NCBI RefSeq assembly: GCF_030549615.1
Contig: NZ_CP130832.1
Coordinates: forward strand, 2,852,001 to 2,916,000
Length of the DNA stretch: 64,000 nt
From: Stenotrophomonas sp. 610A2
GTDB lineage: Bacteria > Pseudomonadota > Gammaproteobacteria > Xanthomonadales > Xanthomonadaceae
Direction: 5' to 3'
The translations under genes were made by a program, and so were the position numbers. Each line of letters begins with the position of its first letter. The stretch's first letter is position 1. Shown here one piece after another: positions 17,359 through 26,950 of this stretch. Under the pieces are notes generated by a model that worked only from the letters and a program-made list of their open reading frames with translations, was not told where the DNA came from and searched no databases.

Positions 17359-20300
17359 TCATGATGAAGGCGAGCGTTGCTTGAGCACGGCATGGGAACT
17401 GGCATCCAGCGCTTCGATTCCGGCAGCGAGTGAACTGAAATCCCCTTCACCCAGGAGTCTCTCAAGATGCCCGCAGTCATCAGCGATTTCCCTCGCATGA
17501 ATCATTGCGAATGCGCCACGGATCGAATGCAGCTCCGCACCTGTTCGCGCACGGCCGACATCGGTCATGGCCGCGTCCGCATCAAGAACCGCCAATTCGT
17601 CGTGCAACTTGCGCAGTGAATCGTCCAACGAACCGAGCAGTGCCTGATGCACTTCCACAGGCAGGGGACCTTCCATCAAGCCTCCCTCCTTGCGGTGCGC
17701 TGATGATGACTGTCCGACACCCAGGCGTCGCCGAACCATCTTGTCCAGCGCGTCCAGCAGAATAGGCTTGGTCGCCACTTCATCGATTCCGATGTCCTTG
17801 CAGCGCTGGCGATCGCGCTCGGACACATGCGCGGTGATGGCAATTATCGGGATTCCAACACCCTGTTCCCGCAGCTTGCGCGCCAATGTATAGCCATCCA
17901 TGCCTGGTATGTTGAGGTCCGTCATCACCAGGTCGTACTCATTTTCAGCGAGCAGCACGAGCGCCTCGTGACCATCTTCGGCCTGATCCGACCCATGGCC
18001 CAAGGTCTGCAATTGGAGACGTATCAGCTGCCGGTTGGCTGGATGGTCATCAACGACCAACATCCGCAGGCCCGAGGATGCCATGGCCTCGGAGGGCTTG
18101 GCTTCGGCACTAGCGTCGAGCTGCACAGGAGCGTCTTCACTCACCGGCAGAGGCAAGGTAACCAGGAAAGTGCTGCCGGCGCCGGCCTCGCTGTGCACGC
18201 TGATCGTCCCGCTCATCAGGTCGGCCAGACGACGGCATAGTGCCAAACCAAGGCCGCTGCCACCATAACGACGGGTGATGGTTGAATCCGCCTGACTGAA
18301 GGTCTGGAACAGCAACTTCTGCTGCTCCGGAGTCATGCCTATGCCCGTATCACTTACACCGATGACAACTTCAGGATCAGCCAGGTGCTCATCCCGCAGA
18401 TAGACTTCCAGCAACACGTCACCTTGTTCCGTGAACTTGATGGCATTGCCGAGCAGGTTATAGATGATCTGCCGGATGCGCGTAGGGTCACCGATGTACG
18501 CCGCCGCAAGTGAATCATCAATGCTCAGGTCCAGCTGCAGTCCCTTTGCGCGCGCAGACGGCACGAAGAACTCAACCGCCTGCTGGGCAAGCGCCTTCAA
18601 GTCGAAGCTGATCGCCTCGATGCTCATCTGGCCGGACTCGACCTTCGAGAAGTCCAGGATGTCATTGATCACGCCAAGCAAGGTCGACGATGAGGACGCC
18701 ACGGTTCGCAGCTGCTGCAGCTGATCTTCCGAAAGAGGCGTGCGCTCAAGCAACTCGAGATTCCCAAGAATGGTATTGAGCGGCGTCCGTATCTCATGGC
18801 TCATCGTGGCCAGAAATGCCGACTTCGCATGATTGGCATCCTCGGCCAGTTTGCGGGCTTGCTCCAACTCGTGCTGGGTCTTCTTGCGCAGGGTGATGTC
18901 CTTAAAGTTGCACAAAAGGACATCCATCCCCAGATACTTCGTACGCACGCTGCTGACCAGTAAATCGCAGCTGGAACCATCCTCCAAGGCGAGTTCGAAC
19001 TCACGTTCGCCATGGGCTCCACCCGTGTCGCTGCTGAAAAGAGCGAGAAAGCGTGCATGCAAGGGCAGATCGCCCCGTCGCGCCGCTTCGGCATAATCCA
19101 GCATCGTGGCGTTCTGCAACATGACCTGGCCACTGGCGACGGAAAGCAACGCCAAACCAAAGGGCGCGGTGGTAACGATCGTTCGATTGAGATCTTCACT
19201 CTCGATGATCCGCTGCGAGCGCGCGAAGCCCGGCTTGAATACCTTCCGGTCAATGAGCAACAGCACCGTCCATACGAAGCCGATCATCAACAGCACCGCA
19301 CCGATGTAGCTGACCAGGCGAGGCCACAATGCAGCCATGACAGTGCGCCAGGAGAAGGCGTGCAACAACCTCCAACCCGAATTGGATATCTCATCACTTA
19401 CGATGAAGTAACCGTCGCGATAGCTCAGCCTCCGCAACTCGTCCCGCGGCACGTCGCTGGCAACACGCAGCACGTCGGCGGTAGTGCCCTTTCTTGCCGA
19501 ACCAAGCAGAAGCCCGCCTGTCGGGCCAACAATGAGGGATGCCTCGTTCGGGTCCCCGCCGGCCAGCAGCGGCTCCAGCATCTGGGTCGGATAGGACGCC
19601 ACGAACACCGCGAAGAGTTTGCCCTCAGATGCGGCCCCCTGCACCAGTCGTATGGAGGAAATGCCACTCAATGGATCCGCTTCAGGTGGCAACCACAAGG
19701 GAACCTTCGCATCGAGCAGGCGAGCGCGTACCGCCGGGTCGCCCAGATCCCCAAGGTCAGGCACGATGCGATCAAGCAGGGAGGCAGCGCTTGTCCCCAT
19801 CATCTGCTGCGCAGCCGCCCCGTCAGGTAGCGGCCCAAGGACGACGAAGCGCCGGTCGGGACTGAAGAGGTAACCCGCCGCTGCCAGTTCCTGGGAATAC
19901 GTCCCTGACTGGTAGCTCACATCGTCCGCCATCCGCAGGTAGGGACCGAAACGCTCAGCTGGGTAGTCACGGGTGATGTCGCCTATGACAAGTGCAGTCG
20001 GGAGGCTGCTGTTACGCTGCAGGACCATGCGTCCGTTGGCATCGGCGAAGCGCTTCATCAGCAGGGGATCCGGCTCCTGCCGCATTGACCACACGTACTC
20101 CTCCTGCCGCACACCGATGCGCAGTGCCGCTTCACGTACGGCAAACATCGCCCGCAGTGTTGTCCTGCGCAGCACATACTCGGTATGGCGACCGGCGACA
20201 TAGTCCTTCACCTGCGATTGCACCATCACCACGGTGACGGCAATCAATACCAACGACGTCACCAGTCCACCAACGTAGAGCAGTAACCGCTGGTGCCTGC

Positions 20301-20385
20301 TCAGGAGGCTGAGCGGGCTGCCGCCTGATGGAGTTCCGCCCTTTGTACTGGAACCGAGCGAAGGCTCAATTGAGTGTGCTGCCAT
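17359..20385 (-). CDS. hybrid sensor histidine kinase with receiver and Hpt domains
   Basis: 1008-residue phosphorelay protein. A transmembrane helix (about 33-55), a periplasmic sensor region and a second helix (about 330-352) are followed by a PAS-like segment, HisKA with [10 protein letters not shown] (His near 531), an ATPase domain ([17 protein letters not shown]), a receiver with VVDDHPANR and phospho-acceptor in [11 protein letters not shown] (near 822), and a C-terminal Hpt-like domain with ELHSIRGAF (His near 952). The layout resembles BvgS-type kinases. The Hpt motif has Arg where HxxKG is usual. No response regulator gene is adjacent, so the partner is unknown. Confidence 0.92.
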   Translation of the reverse strand: MAAHSIEPSLGSSTKGGTPSGGSPLSLLSRHQRLLLYVGGLVTSLVLIAVTVVMVQSQVKDYVAGRHTEYVLRRTTLRAMFAVREAALRIGVRQEEYVWSMRQEPDPLLMKRFADANGRMVLQRNSSLPTALVIGDITRDYPAERFGPYLRMADDVSYQSGTYSQELAAAGYLFSPDRRFVVLGPLPDGAAAQQMMGTSAASLLDRIVPDLGDLGDPAVRARLLDAKVPLWLPPEADPLSGISSIRLVQGAASEGKLFAVFVASYPTQMLEPLLAGGDPNEASLIVGPTGGLLLGSARKGTTADVLRVASDVPRDELRRLSYRDGYFIVSDEISNSGWRLLHAFSWRTVMAALWPRLVSYIGAVLLMIGFVWTVLLLIDRKVFKPGFARSQRIIESEDLNRTIVTTAPFGLALLSVASGQVMLQNATMLDYAEAARRGDLPLHARFLALFSSDTGGAHGEREFELALEDGSSCDLLVSSVRTKYLGMDVLLCNFKDITLRKKTQHELEQARKLAEDANHAKSAFLATMSHEIRTPLNTILGNLELLERTPLSEDQLQQLRTVASSSSTLLGVINDILDFSKVESGQMSIEAISFDLKALAQQAVEFFVPSARAKGLQLDLSIDDSLAAAYIGDPTRIRQIIYNLLGNAIKFTEQGDVLLEVYLRDEHLADPEVVIGVSDTGIGMTPEQQKLLFQTFSQADSTITRRYGGSGLGLALCRRLADLMSGTISVHSEAGAGSTFLVTLPLPVSEDAPVQLDASAEAKPSEAMASSGLRMLVVDDHPANRQLIRLQLQTLGHGSDQAEDGHEALVLLAENEYDLVMTDLNIPGMDGYTLARKLREQGVGIPIIAITAHVSERDRQRCKDIGIDEVATKPILLDALDKMVRRRLGVGQSSSAHRKEGGLMEGPLPVEVHQALLGSLDDSLRKLHDELAVLDADAAMTDVGRARTGAELHSIRGAFAMIHAREIADDCGHLERLLGEGDFSSLAAGIEALDASSHAVLKQRSPSS

Positions 20386-20630
20386 CTGTCCGTGCCCTGG
20401 CCAGGAGTTGCTCCATCATAGATGCCCTCAATGCCGTTCTGACGGTCTCAATGAAGCAGACCGGTGGAGCACATCAGCCACCTCTCGCTCGAACTGGATG
20501 CCTGCAGGGAAGCCGGCCCGGTCCTGACTTCGGCGGGCTGCGCCGCCAGCGCCAACGCACCCCCAACGCTGGGAGGAGCGCCAAGCCACCCTCGTTTGAT
20601 CAGGCGATCTGAAGGATCGGCCAATAAAAA
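20386..20630. other. gap upstream of the hybrid kinase gene
   Basis: About 245 bases with no supportable gene. It should hold the kinase promoter on the minus strand, but I see no convincing -35/-10 pair. A GC-rich patch at 20525-20575 has local self-complementarity only. Confidence 0.4.
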
Positions 20631-20650
20631 ACCCCGCCGAAGCGGGGTTC
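20624..20650 (-). terminator. rho-independent terminator of dksA
   Basis: Hairpin ACCCCGC-CGAA-GCGGGGT (20631-20648) followed on the minus strand by TTTTTTATT, 22 bases after the dksA stop. Confidence 0.9.
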
Positions 20651-20672
20651 TTGCCCAACAATGCGGCAGGCC

Positions 20673-21806
20673 TCAGTCGCCCTGCTGCTTCTGCAGGTGC
20701 TCCCAACGCTCCTGCGCATCGATCGTGCGCTCGGCGGTGAGGCGGGCTTCCAGGCGATCCAGGCCAATGTCTTCGCCGGTATCCACGCAGAAACCGTAGT
20801 CACCGGCTTCCAGACGCTTCAGCGTGCTGTCGATCTTGCCGATCAGCTTGCGGTAGCGGTCGCGGGTACGCAGTTCCAGCGAATTCTCCGTTTCGCGGGT
20901 TGCACGCTCGGCTTCATCGCCGATGTCACGCACTTCCTCACGCAGGTTCTCGATGGTCTGCTTCGATTCCTCGACCAGGTCCGCACGCCAGTTGAGCAGG
21001 CGCTGGCGGAAGTACTCCTGCTGCAGCGTGCTCATGTACTCCTCGTCGGCGCTCGGCTTGTAGCCGGCCGGCAGGATCGGACGGCCAGTGGCCTCGTCGA
21101 TGTTGTATTCGACAACCTTGTACTTGCTGCGCGGCGCCGGAGCGGTCGAACGAGCGGTTACAGCGACTGCCACTTTGCCGACCGGACGAACGGCGACAGG
21201 AGCGGTGGATTTGACGGGAGTTTTGACGTTGGATTTCGAAACAGGCACGGGATTCTTGGATTGCGGGGCCTTGGCCGCTGGAGCCGGCTTGGCAGCAACC
21301 GGCGCAGGTGCCGGAGCTGGGGCCGTCTTGGCGACTTCGACCGAGACAGACTTGGCCGCCGCCGGCTTTGCAGCTGGCTTCGGTACGGACTTGACCACGG
21401 GTTTAACAGGCGTCTTGGGCGTTTTGGCAGCCACTGGTTCGGCCACCTTCTTGACTACTGGCTTGGTGGCCTTGGCAACCGGCGCAGCTGCTTTCTTGGC
21501 AACTGGCGCGGCAACCGGCTTGGTCACCTTCTTGACCGCGGCCTTCTTGGCGACAGGGGCCGCCTTTTTAGCGACTACCGTCTTAACCGCAGCCTTCTTG
21601 GCCACGGGCTTGCTGGCAGGAGCTGCTGGCTTGACCGGCGTTTTCTTCGCAACCGCCTTGCTGGCGGGTGCTTTCTTCGCGGCCGGCTTTGCAGCCTTGG
21701 CGACCGGCTTGCTTGCAACCGGCTTCGACACCGCCTTCTTGACTACAGGTTTGGCGGTTTTCTTGGCGACCTTGACGGCCTTTTTTGCAGGTTTTTTAGC
21801 AGCCAC
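20673..21806 (-). CDS. dksA: DksA with long histone-H1-like N-terminal extension
   Basis: RNA-polymerase secondary-channel regulator that acts with ppGpp. The 377-residue protein is far longer than the usual ~150. Residues 1 to about 215 are a Lys/Ala/Pro/Val repeat (AKKPAKK, KPVAKAAKPAAKK) like histone H1 tails; the DksA core follows. The coiled-coil tip motif DIGDEA fits DxxDxA, so polymerase function is likely kept. Of the four zinc cysteines only the first remains (FCVDTGEDIG, then TIDAQERW), so the zinc finger is lost. GTG start at 21806 with AAGGAAGAG eight bases upstream. Tailed DksA is known in Xanthomonadaceae. Confidence 0.93.
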   Translation of the reverse strand: MAAKKPAKKAVKVAKKTAKPVVKKAVSKPVASKPVAKAAKPAAKKAPASKAVAKKTPVKPAAPASKPVAKKAAVKTVVAKKAAPVAKKAAVKKVTKPVAAPVAKKAAAPVAKATKPVVKKVAEPVAAKTPKTPVKPVVKSVPKPAAKPAAAKSVSVEVAKTAPAPAPAPVAAKPAPAAKAPQSKNPVPVSKSNVKTPVKSTAPVAVRPVGKVAVAVTARSTAPAPRSKYKVVEYNIDEATGRPILPAGYKPSADEEYMSTLQQEYFRQRLLNWRADLVEESKQTIENLREEVRDIGDEAERATRETENSLELRTRDRYRKLIGKIDSTLKRLEAGDYGFCVDTGEDIGLDRLEARLTAERTIDAQERWEHLQKQQGD

Positions 21807-21850
21807 GAAACGCTCTTCCTTGTTTCCCCCGGGGCCCGGGAAAGCGGGCC

Positions 21851-21879
21851 TTTATAGCCTACCCGACCAGCAGCAGCAA
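21851..21879 (-). promoter_or_regulatory. sigma70-type promoter of dksA
   Basis: On the minus strand TTGCTG (21874-21879), a 17-base spacer and TATAAA (21851-21856). The start site would be near 21844, giving a leader of about 38 bases. That leader contains a GGCCCG/CGGGCC hairpin (about 21835-21851) upstream of the ribosome site. The rest of the 277-base gap to yidD shows nothing else. Confidence 0.75.
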
Positions 21880-22083
21880 CCGCGCCGGACACCGTATGTG
21901 AACGGATGCCCGACCCGTGCAGTACAGGTCCGGTGGCGTCACCGGACCGTTTCGCGCAGTTCGGAACGTAACCAGGCGCGCCATCGCCCCTGGCTGGCAG
22001 CGGAAAGCACGTAGTCTTTACCGGCGCCATCCCGCATCCTGCGACAAATCCTGCTCGCTTGCCAAGTGGCTTATCATTCAACC

Positions 22084-22338
22084 GTGATCGGCCGACTCCT
22101 AATTGCCGTACTGCGCTCCTACAAGCGCTTCATCAGCCCCCTGCTAGGGCCGCGCTGCCGTTTCTATCCCAGCTGCTCGGAATACTCCATGGACGCGATC
22201 CGTATACACGGTCCGCTACGGGGGTGTTGGCTTACCCTGCTCCGGCTGGGGCGCTGCCATCCGTTCCACCCGGGCGGACTGGATCCGGTCCCCGAGCGCG
22301 CCGACTCCCCCTCTTGCCGCTGCACAGGAAAACACTGA
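22084..22338 (+). CDS. yidD: membrane protein insertion efficiency factor YidD
   Basis: Small membrane-associated protein of 84 residues that assists YidC. The family pattern is clear: [21 protein letters not shown], then [18 protein letters not shown] with conserved cysteines. I prefer the GTG at 22084 because the conserved N-terminus starts there; a GTG at 22066 would add six residues. Neither has a good Shine-Dalgarno. Unlike many genomes it is not next to rpmH/rnpA/yidC but directly before a dihydroorotase gene, one base apart. Confidence 0.9.
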   Translation: MIGRLLIAVLRSYKRFISPLLGPRCRFYPSCSEYSMDAIRIHGPLRGCWLTLLRLGRCHPFHPGGLDPVPERADSPSCRCTGKH

Positions 22339-22339
22339 C

Positions 22340-23686
22340 ATGTCCTCCACGCTCATCCGTAACGCCCGCATGGTCAACGAAGGCCGTACCTTCGACGGCG
22401 ACCTGCGCATCGAGAACGACCGTATCGCGCAGATCGGCAGCGGCCTGACCCCGCGCGACGGCGAGCAGGTGGTGGACGCGGCCGGCCGTTGGCTGCTGCC
22501 GGGGATGATCGATGACCAGGTCCACTTCCGCGAACCCGGCCTGACCCACAAGGGCGACATCGCCAGCGAGTCGGCTGCCGCGGTGGCCGGCGGCCTGACC
22601 AGCTTCATGGACATGCCCAACACCAACCCGCCGACCCTGGATTCGACCATCCTCGAAGCCAAGTACGAGCTGGCCAAGGGCCGCGCCTGGGCCAATTACG
22701 GCTTCTACCACGGTGCCAGCAACGACAATCTGGAAGCGATCCGCGTACTCGACCCGAAGAAGGCACCGGGCGTGAAGGTGTTTATGGGCGCCTCGACCGG
22801 CAACATGCTGGTCGACAACCCGGAGACCCTGGACGCGATCTTCCGCGAATGCCCGACCCCGATCATCACGCACTGCGAAGACACGCCGATGATCGACGCC
22901 AACATGAAGGCGTTCCAGGAAAAATACGGTGACGCGCTGACCCCGGACATGCACCCGGATATCCGCTCGCGCGAGGCCTGCATCAAGTCCACCCGCTTGG
23001 CGATGTCGCTGGCGAAGAAGCACGGCACCCGCCTGCACGTGCTGCATATCTCCACCGCCGACGAGCTGGCGCTGTTCGAGAAAGGCCCGCTGATCCGCGC
23101 CGACGGCAGCCGCAAGCAGATCACCGCCGAAACCTGCGTGCACTTCCTGCATTTCGCACGCCCGGACTATGCGACCAAGGGCAACCTGATCAAGTGCAAC
23201 CCGGCGATCAAGGAGGTGTCCGACCGCGAGGCCATCACTGCCGCGCTGGCCGATGACGTGCTAGACGTGCTGGCTACCGACCACGCCCCGCACACCTGGG
23301 AAGAGAAGCAGAAGCCCTATGCCCAGGCACCGTCCGGCCTGCCGCTGGTGCAGTACGCGCTGGTCGCCGCACTGGAGCGCGTGCACGAAGGCAAGCTGAC
23401 CCGCGAACAGGTGGTGCAGAAGTTCGCCCATGCCCCGGCCCAGCTGTTCGACGTCGAAGAGCGCGGCTTCCTGCGCGAGGGCTACTTCGCTGACCTGGTA
23501 CTGGTCGAGGACGTGCCGTTCACGGTCAAGCGCGAAGACGTGCTGTCCAAGTGCGGCTGGTCGCCGTTCGAGGGCACAACCTTCCGCTCGCGTATCGCCT
23601 CCACCTGGGTCAATGGCCAGCAGGTATGGGACGGCAGCAAGCTGGTGGGCGCACCGGCCGGCCAGCGCATGACCTACGACCGTTGA
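22340..23686 (+). CDS. pyrC: dihydroorotase-family amidohydrolase
   Basis: 448-residue cyclic amidohydrolase of the dihydroorotase type. Visible motifs: IDDQVHFREPG (about residue 55), GVKVFMGAST with the likely carbamylated lysine, THCED, VLHISTADE and ATDHAPH. In the first metal motif the usual HxH is QVH, so one zinc-binding histidine is replaced by glutamine, while the other ligands and the REPG loop are kept. Pyrimidine synthesis is the likely role. The stop codon overlaps the ATG of the next gene (TGATG). Confidence 0.88.
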   Translation: MSSTLIRNARMVNEGRTFDGDLRIENDRIAQIGSGLTPRDGEQVVDAAGRWLLPGMIDDQVHFREPGLTHKGDIASESAAAVAGGLTSFMDMPNTNPPTLDSTILEAKYELAKGRAWANYGFYHGASNDNLEAIRVLDPKKAPGVKVFMGASTGNMLVDNPETLDAIFRECPTPIITHCEDTPMIDANMKAFQEKYGDALTPDMHPDIRSREACIKSTRLAMSLAKKHGTRLHVLHISTADELALFEKGPLIRADGSRKQITAETCVHFLHFARPDYATKGNLIKCNPAIKEVSDREAITAALADDVLDVLATDHAPHTWEEKQKPYAQAPSGLPLVQYALVAALERVHEGKLTREQVVQKFAHAPAQLFDVEERGFLREGYFADLVLVEDVPFTVKREDVLSKCGWSPFEGTTFRSRIASTWVNGQQVWDGSKLVGAPAGQRMTYDR

Positions 23687-24537
23687 TGCGTTCGTTCCTG
23701 ATGATGGGCGCGCTGCTGCTGGCAGCGCCCCTGCTTACCGCCCTGCCCGCGCAGGCCCAGGATGGCATCGGCAACCTGCTCGACAACCGTGTGGTGTTCC
23801 CGGCCAGCGCCTCGCAGGGCGCAATGGTGATCGGCAAGGTGCCGGCCGGAAGCACGGTCCGCTATGCGGGCCGCGAGCTTCGGGTCAGTGGCTATGGCAG
23901 CGTGGTATTCGGCATTGGCCGCGATGAGAAGGGCCCGCTGCAGGTACAGGTGCAGCGCCCGGATGGCGGCAGCGAGACTGTTTCGATTGCGGTGACTGCG
24001 CGCGACTGGCCGGTGGAGAGGGTCAACGGCGTACCGCCAAAGACCGTGAATCCGCCGCCGGCAATCGCCGAACGGATTGCCCGCGAGCAGGCGCAGGTGA
24101 CGGAATCGCGCAAGCGCGACGACAACCGCACCGACTTCACCCAGACCTTCATCTGGCCGGTGCAAGGGCGCATCAGCGGCCGCTTCGGCAACGCCCGCGT
24201 CTACAACGGACAGCCTGGCAGCGGTCATTCCGGCATGGATATCGCGGTACCCACCGGTACACCGGTGAAGGCACCGGCGGCTGGAATCGTGACGTTCGCG
24301 GGCCCGGATCTATACCTGACCGGCGGCACCCTGGTGCTGGATCACGGTTTCGGCATCAGTTCCAACTTCCTGCATCTGTCGCGAATCGACGTGAAGGTCG
24401 GCGACAGGATCGAGCAGGGGCAGAACATCGCCGCAGTTGGCGCAACCGGCCGCGCAACCGGCCCGCACCTGCATTGGGGCATGAACTGGTTCGACACCCG
24501 CATCGACCCACTGCTGGTGCTGGAACGCGGCAAATAA
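23686..24537 (+). CDS. M23-family zinc metallopeptidase, exported
   Basis: 283-residue peptidoglycan endopeptidase of the LytM type. A signal peptide (residues 4-22, cleavage near PAQAQD) is followed by an N-terminal beta-rich region and a C-terminal M23 domain with zinc ligands HSGMD (about residue 183) and HLHWG (about 263), so it should be catalytically active. The start overlaps the pyrC stop by one base, implying coupling. SMAG-type palindromes follow. Confidence 0.9.
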   Translation: MRSFLMMGALLLAAPLLTALPAQAQDGIGNLLDNRVVFPASASQGAMVIGKVPAGSTVRYAGRELRVSGYGSVVFGIGRDEKGPLQVQVQRPDGGSETVSIAVTARDWPVERVNGVPPKTVNPPPAIAERIAREQAQVTESRKRDDNRTDFTQTFIWPVQGRISGRFGNARVYNGQPGSGHSGMDIAVPTGTPVKAPAAGIVTFAGPDLYLTGGTLVLDHGFGISSNFLHLSRIDVKVGDRIEQGQNIAAVGATGRATGPHLHWGMNWFDTRIDPLLVLERGK

Positions 24538-24549
24538 CGCCAAGCAACT

Positions 24550-24572
24550 GTAGTGCCGAGCCATGCTCGGCA
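24550..24572 (+). repeat. SMAG-type GTAG palindrome
   Basis: GTAG head followed by the TGCCGAGCATGGCTCGGCA-type stem (GCCGAGC/GCTCGGC). It matches the GTAG-headed SMAG repeats described for Stenotrophomonas maltophilia. First of three copies in the gap 24538-24798. Confidence 0.75.
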
Positions 24573-24584
24573 AGCGCTTCACCT

Positions 24585-24607
24585 GTAGTGCCGAGCCATG
24601 CTCGGCA
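24585..24607 (+). repeat. SMAG-type GTAG palindrome
   Basis: Identical second copy, same orientation, 35 bases after the first. Confidence 0.75.
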
Positions 24608-24630
24608 GAGGCCTTACCGGTAGGGCCTCA

Positions 24631-24652
24631 GCCGAGCATGGCTCGGCTCTAC
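24631..24652 (-). repeat. SMAG-type GTAG palindrome, inverted
   Basis: Third copy in opposite orientation, ending in CTAC, so the pair can fold as a longer stem. Confidence 0.7.
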
Positions 24653-24671
24653 AGGGCATTCCCAACATTGC

Positions 24672-24698
24672 TTGTGGGAGCGGCGTAAGCCGCGAAGC
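24672..24698. repeat. dispersed palindromic repeat, GGAGCGGCGTAAGCCGCGAAGC type
   Basis: Same element as at 1347, next to the SMAG cluster. Confidence 0.75.
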
Positions 24699-24722
24699 TG
24701 ATGGATCAACAGCGCAAAGCTG

Positions 24723-24770
24723 CCCTCATCCGCCCTGCGGGCACCTTCTCCCGTAAACGGGAGAAGGGAG
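24723..24770. repeat. CTTCTCCC/GGGAGAAG-type intergenic repeat
   Basis: CGCCC/GGGCA block followed by CTTCTCCC-GTAAAC-GGGAGAAG hairpin; same family as 5509 and 44235. Confidence 0.6.
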
Positions 24771-24798
24771 CGACTCCGGCAAACTCCGCCCTGCCGCC

Positions 24799-25479
24799 TC
24801 AGCCCCGCGCAGCCCGCCAACTGCGCCACAGCAAACCCGCAGGGCTCGGCTGGTACTCACCGCCACGGATGCGCGCCTGCTGGCGCCCACGCGCCAACAC
24901 CGCATAGACACGGCGCGGGCGCGGACCGGCCACGCGCGACGGCCAGGCTGCCTGCAAGGCCTTGTCCCATTCCATCTCATTGCTGAAGGCCTGCGGCACC
25001 GCCGCGGCATTTTCCTGCACCCGCAGCGCCAGCATCTGTGTGGTCAGCGCCTCGGCAGCCGCCGGTGAAGGCTTGCTGCCAAACATCGCCGCCTCCACCG
25101 CCGCAGCCGCAGTCGCGTACTGCGCCAACACCTTGCGCGCCTGGGCACTATCGGCCACGCGATCACGCGCATCGATCAAGCTCGGCAAGGCATCCGCCAA
25201 CTGTGCCCACGGTGCACGCACCGGCTCCAGCACGCGACCCAAGGGGTGCCGCGAGCGCTGCAGCTCCCAGCTGCGCAGCTCCTCGCCCCACCAGGCCAGC
25301 TTGGCGTCCTGCGGCGTGGTATCGCCGCTGGCGTTCAAGATGTCGTCGAATTCCTGCAGCAGCGCGAACCAGGCCACGCTGCGCTCACGATCGGCCTCGT
25401 CGACAAAGCGCTCCACGAAGGCCCATTCGGGCCAACGCTCACGCCACTTGTCCAGGAAGCTGTCCAGCGCACTGCTCAC
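24799..25479 (-). CDS. squalene/phytoene-synthase-like protein
   Basis: 226-residue mostly helical protein with RSVAWFALLQEFDDILNA near the N-terminus and AKLAWWGEELRSW near residue 65, as in phytoene-synthase-like proteins. The typical paired DxxxD prenyl-diphosphate motifs are not evident, so it may be a non-catalytic assembly-factor-type member. I chose the GTG at 25479, preceded by GAGG at good spacing; sequence upstream in frame overlaps gph. It follows gph and ubiG on the same strand. Confidence 0.7.
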   Translation of the reverse strand: MSSALDSFLDKWRERWPEWAFVERFVDEADRERSVAWFALLQEFDDILNASGDTTPQDAKLAWWGEELRSWELQRSRHPLGRVLEPVRAPWAQLADALPSLIDARDRVADSAQARKVLAQYATAAAAVEAAMFGSKPSPAAAEALTTQMLALRVQENAAAVPQAFSNEMEWDKALQAAWPSRVAGPRPRRVYAVLARGRQQARIRGGEYQPSPAGLLWRSWRAARG

Positions 25480-25498
25480 ATCAAACCTCGTTGTTGAA

Positions 25499-26188
25499 TC
25501 AGGCCGAAGCCGGTTGGGTAGCTGGCCATGCGGCTGGCTGCCAAAGTTCCTGCGGTAGCTCACAAATGCTGTCGGCCTGCCACGTCGACGGGTCATCGCC
25601 TTCGGGACGGTAACCCCACAACACGGCCACCGACGGCATGCCGGCAGCGCGCGCGGCGATGATGTCGCGCTCGTCATCGCCGACATAGACACAGGCACTG
25701 GCCGCGGTATTGATCCGCTGCGCGGCCACCTCAAGCGGCAACGGATGCGGCTTGCGCTCAGCCAGTGTGTCGCCGCCGATCAGCACCGCACAACGCTGTT
25801 CCCAGCCCAGCTGCGGCAGGATCAGGCGCGCCAGGTACTCCGGCTTGTTGGTGACGATGCCCCAGGCGGTGCCGGCGTTTTCCAGCGCCTGCAGCATGGT
25901 CTCAACGCCATCGAACAGCGTCGCGTACTGGCCGATCAGCGCTTCGTAGATCTCAAGGAACTCCGGCACCAGCGCGTGCCGTTCAGCATCGGCCATGTGC
26001 GGGAAGGCAACCGCCAGCATCGCCCGCGCGCCCTTGGACACCGCCGGGCGCAGCTGCTCCAGCGTCACCTCGCCCATGCCGCGCGCCTGCAGCATGCGGT
26101 TGGCGGTGACGACGAAGTCCGGCGCGCTGTCCAGCAAGGTGCCGTCCAGGTCGAACAACACCGCGGCCGGGAACCTGCCCGCACTCAT
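25499..26188 (-). CDS. gph: phosphoglycolate phosphatase (HAD family)
   Basis: 229-residue HAD hydrolase with motif [13 protein letters not shown] (residues 10-21), motif II IVTNKPE and motif [16 protein letters not shown]. Removes 2-phosphoglycolate. Its ATG overlaps the ubiG stop as ATGA, a pairing common in gammaproteobacteria (ubiG-gph). Confidence 0.92.
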   Translation of the reverse strand: MSAGRFPAAVLFDLDGTLLDSAPDFVVTANRMLQARGMGEVTLEQLRPAVSKGARAMLAVAFPHMADAERHALVPEFLEIYEALIGQYATLFDGVETMLQALENAGTAWGIVTNKPEYLARLILPQLGWEQRCAVLIGGDTLAERKPHPLPLEVAAQRINTAASACVYVGDDERDIIAARAAGMPSVAVLWGYRPEGDDPSTWQADSICELPQELWQPAAWPATQPASA

Positions 26189-26907
26189 GCCTGTTCCGGC
26201 TTGACCGCGTAGGCCAGGTAGTTGATGTCGGTGCGGCTGCTCAAGCGGGCACGGTTGCGCCAGGGTTCGTAGGCCATGCCACTGACGTCCTGCAGCGAGA
26301 AATCAGCGGCACGCAGCCATGCACCCAGCTCGGCCGGCTTGATGAATTCCTGGTAGTGGTGCGTACCCTTGGGCAGCAATCGGGCGATGTACTCGGCGCC
26401 GACAATGGCCACCGCGAACGCCGCCGGAGTACGGTTGATGGTGGACAGGAACAGCTTGCCGCCCGGACGAAGCAGACGATGACAGGCAGCGATGATGGCG
26501 CCTGGATCCGGCACGTGCTCCAGCATTTCCATGCAGGTCACCACGTCGAAGCTGCCCGGCTGCTCAGCGGCCAGGTCTTCCGCTGCCTGTACCCGGTAAT
26601 CGACGCTGACGCCGGATTCCAGACCGTGCAGACGCGCGACCTTGACCAGCTCCGGGGCCAGATCGATGGCAGTCACCTGCGCACCTTCCTTGGCCAGCGC
26701 TTCGCTGAGCAGGCCACCGCCGCAGCCGATATCCAGCACCTTGGCGCCGCGCAGGGGTGCGCGATCAGCCACGTACTTCAGGCGCACCGGGTTGAGCGCA
26801 TGCAGCGGCTTCTGCGGGCCGTCCGCATCCCACCAGCGGGTTGCCAACGCGGCGAACTTGTCCAGTTCGGCCTGATCGAAATTGGTGGAGGTGGAAGCTG
26901 CGCTCAT
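26185..26907 (-). CDS. ubiG: ubiquinone biosynthesis O-methyltransferase
   Basis: 240-residue SAM-dependent methyltransferase acting on two hydroxyl groups in ubiquinone synthesis. Motif I is [15 protein letters not shown] near residue 57, preceded by [20 protein letters not shown], the typical UbiG N-terminus. ATG at 26907 with GAGG seven bases upstream. Coupled to gph by ATGA overlap. Confidence 0.95.
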   Translation of the reverse strand: MSAASTSTNFDQAELDKFAALATRWWDADGPQKPLHALNPVRLKYVADRAPLRGAKVLDIGCGGGLLSEALAKEGAQVTAIDLAPELVKVARLHGLESGVSVDYRVQAAEDLAAEQPGSFDVVTCMEMLEHVPDPGAIIAACHRLLRPGGKLFLSTINRTPAAFAVAIVGAEYIARLLPKGTHHYQEFIKPAELGAWLRAADFSLQDVSGMAYEPWRNRARLSSRTDINYLAYAVKPEQA

Positions 26908-26950
26908 ATCGGTTTCCTCTTGCGGCCGCTTGGGGCGGCCGGGTGCGCAC

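Noticed and set aside
21088..22014. Plus-strand Ala/Thr/Gly-rich frame opposite dksA
   Set aside because: It is the reverse reading of the Lys/Ala/Pro repeat of the DksA tail; repetitive by consequence.
24550..24652. Possible short CRISPR array
   Set aside because: Repeats are self-palindromic, mixed in orientation and without uniform spacers; they fit SMAG/REP elements.
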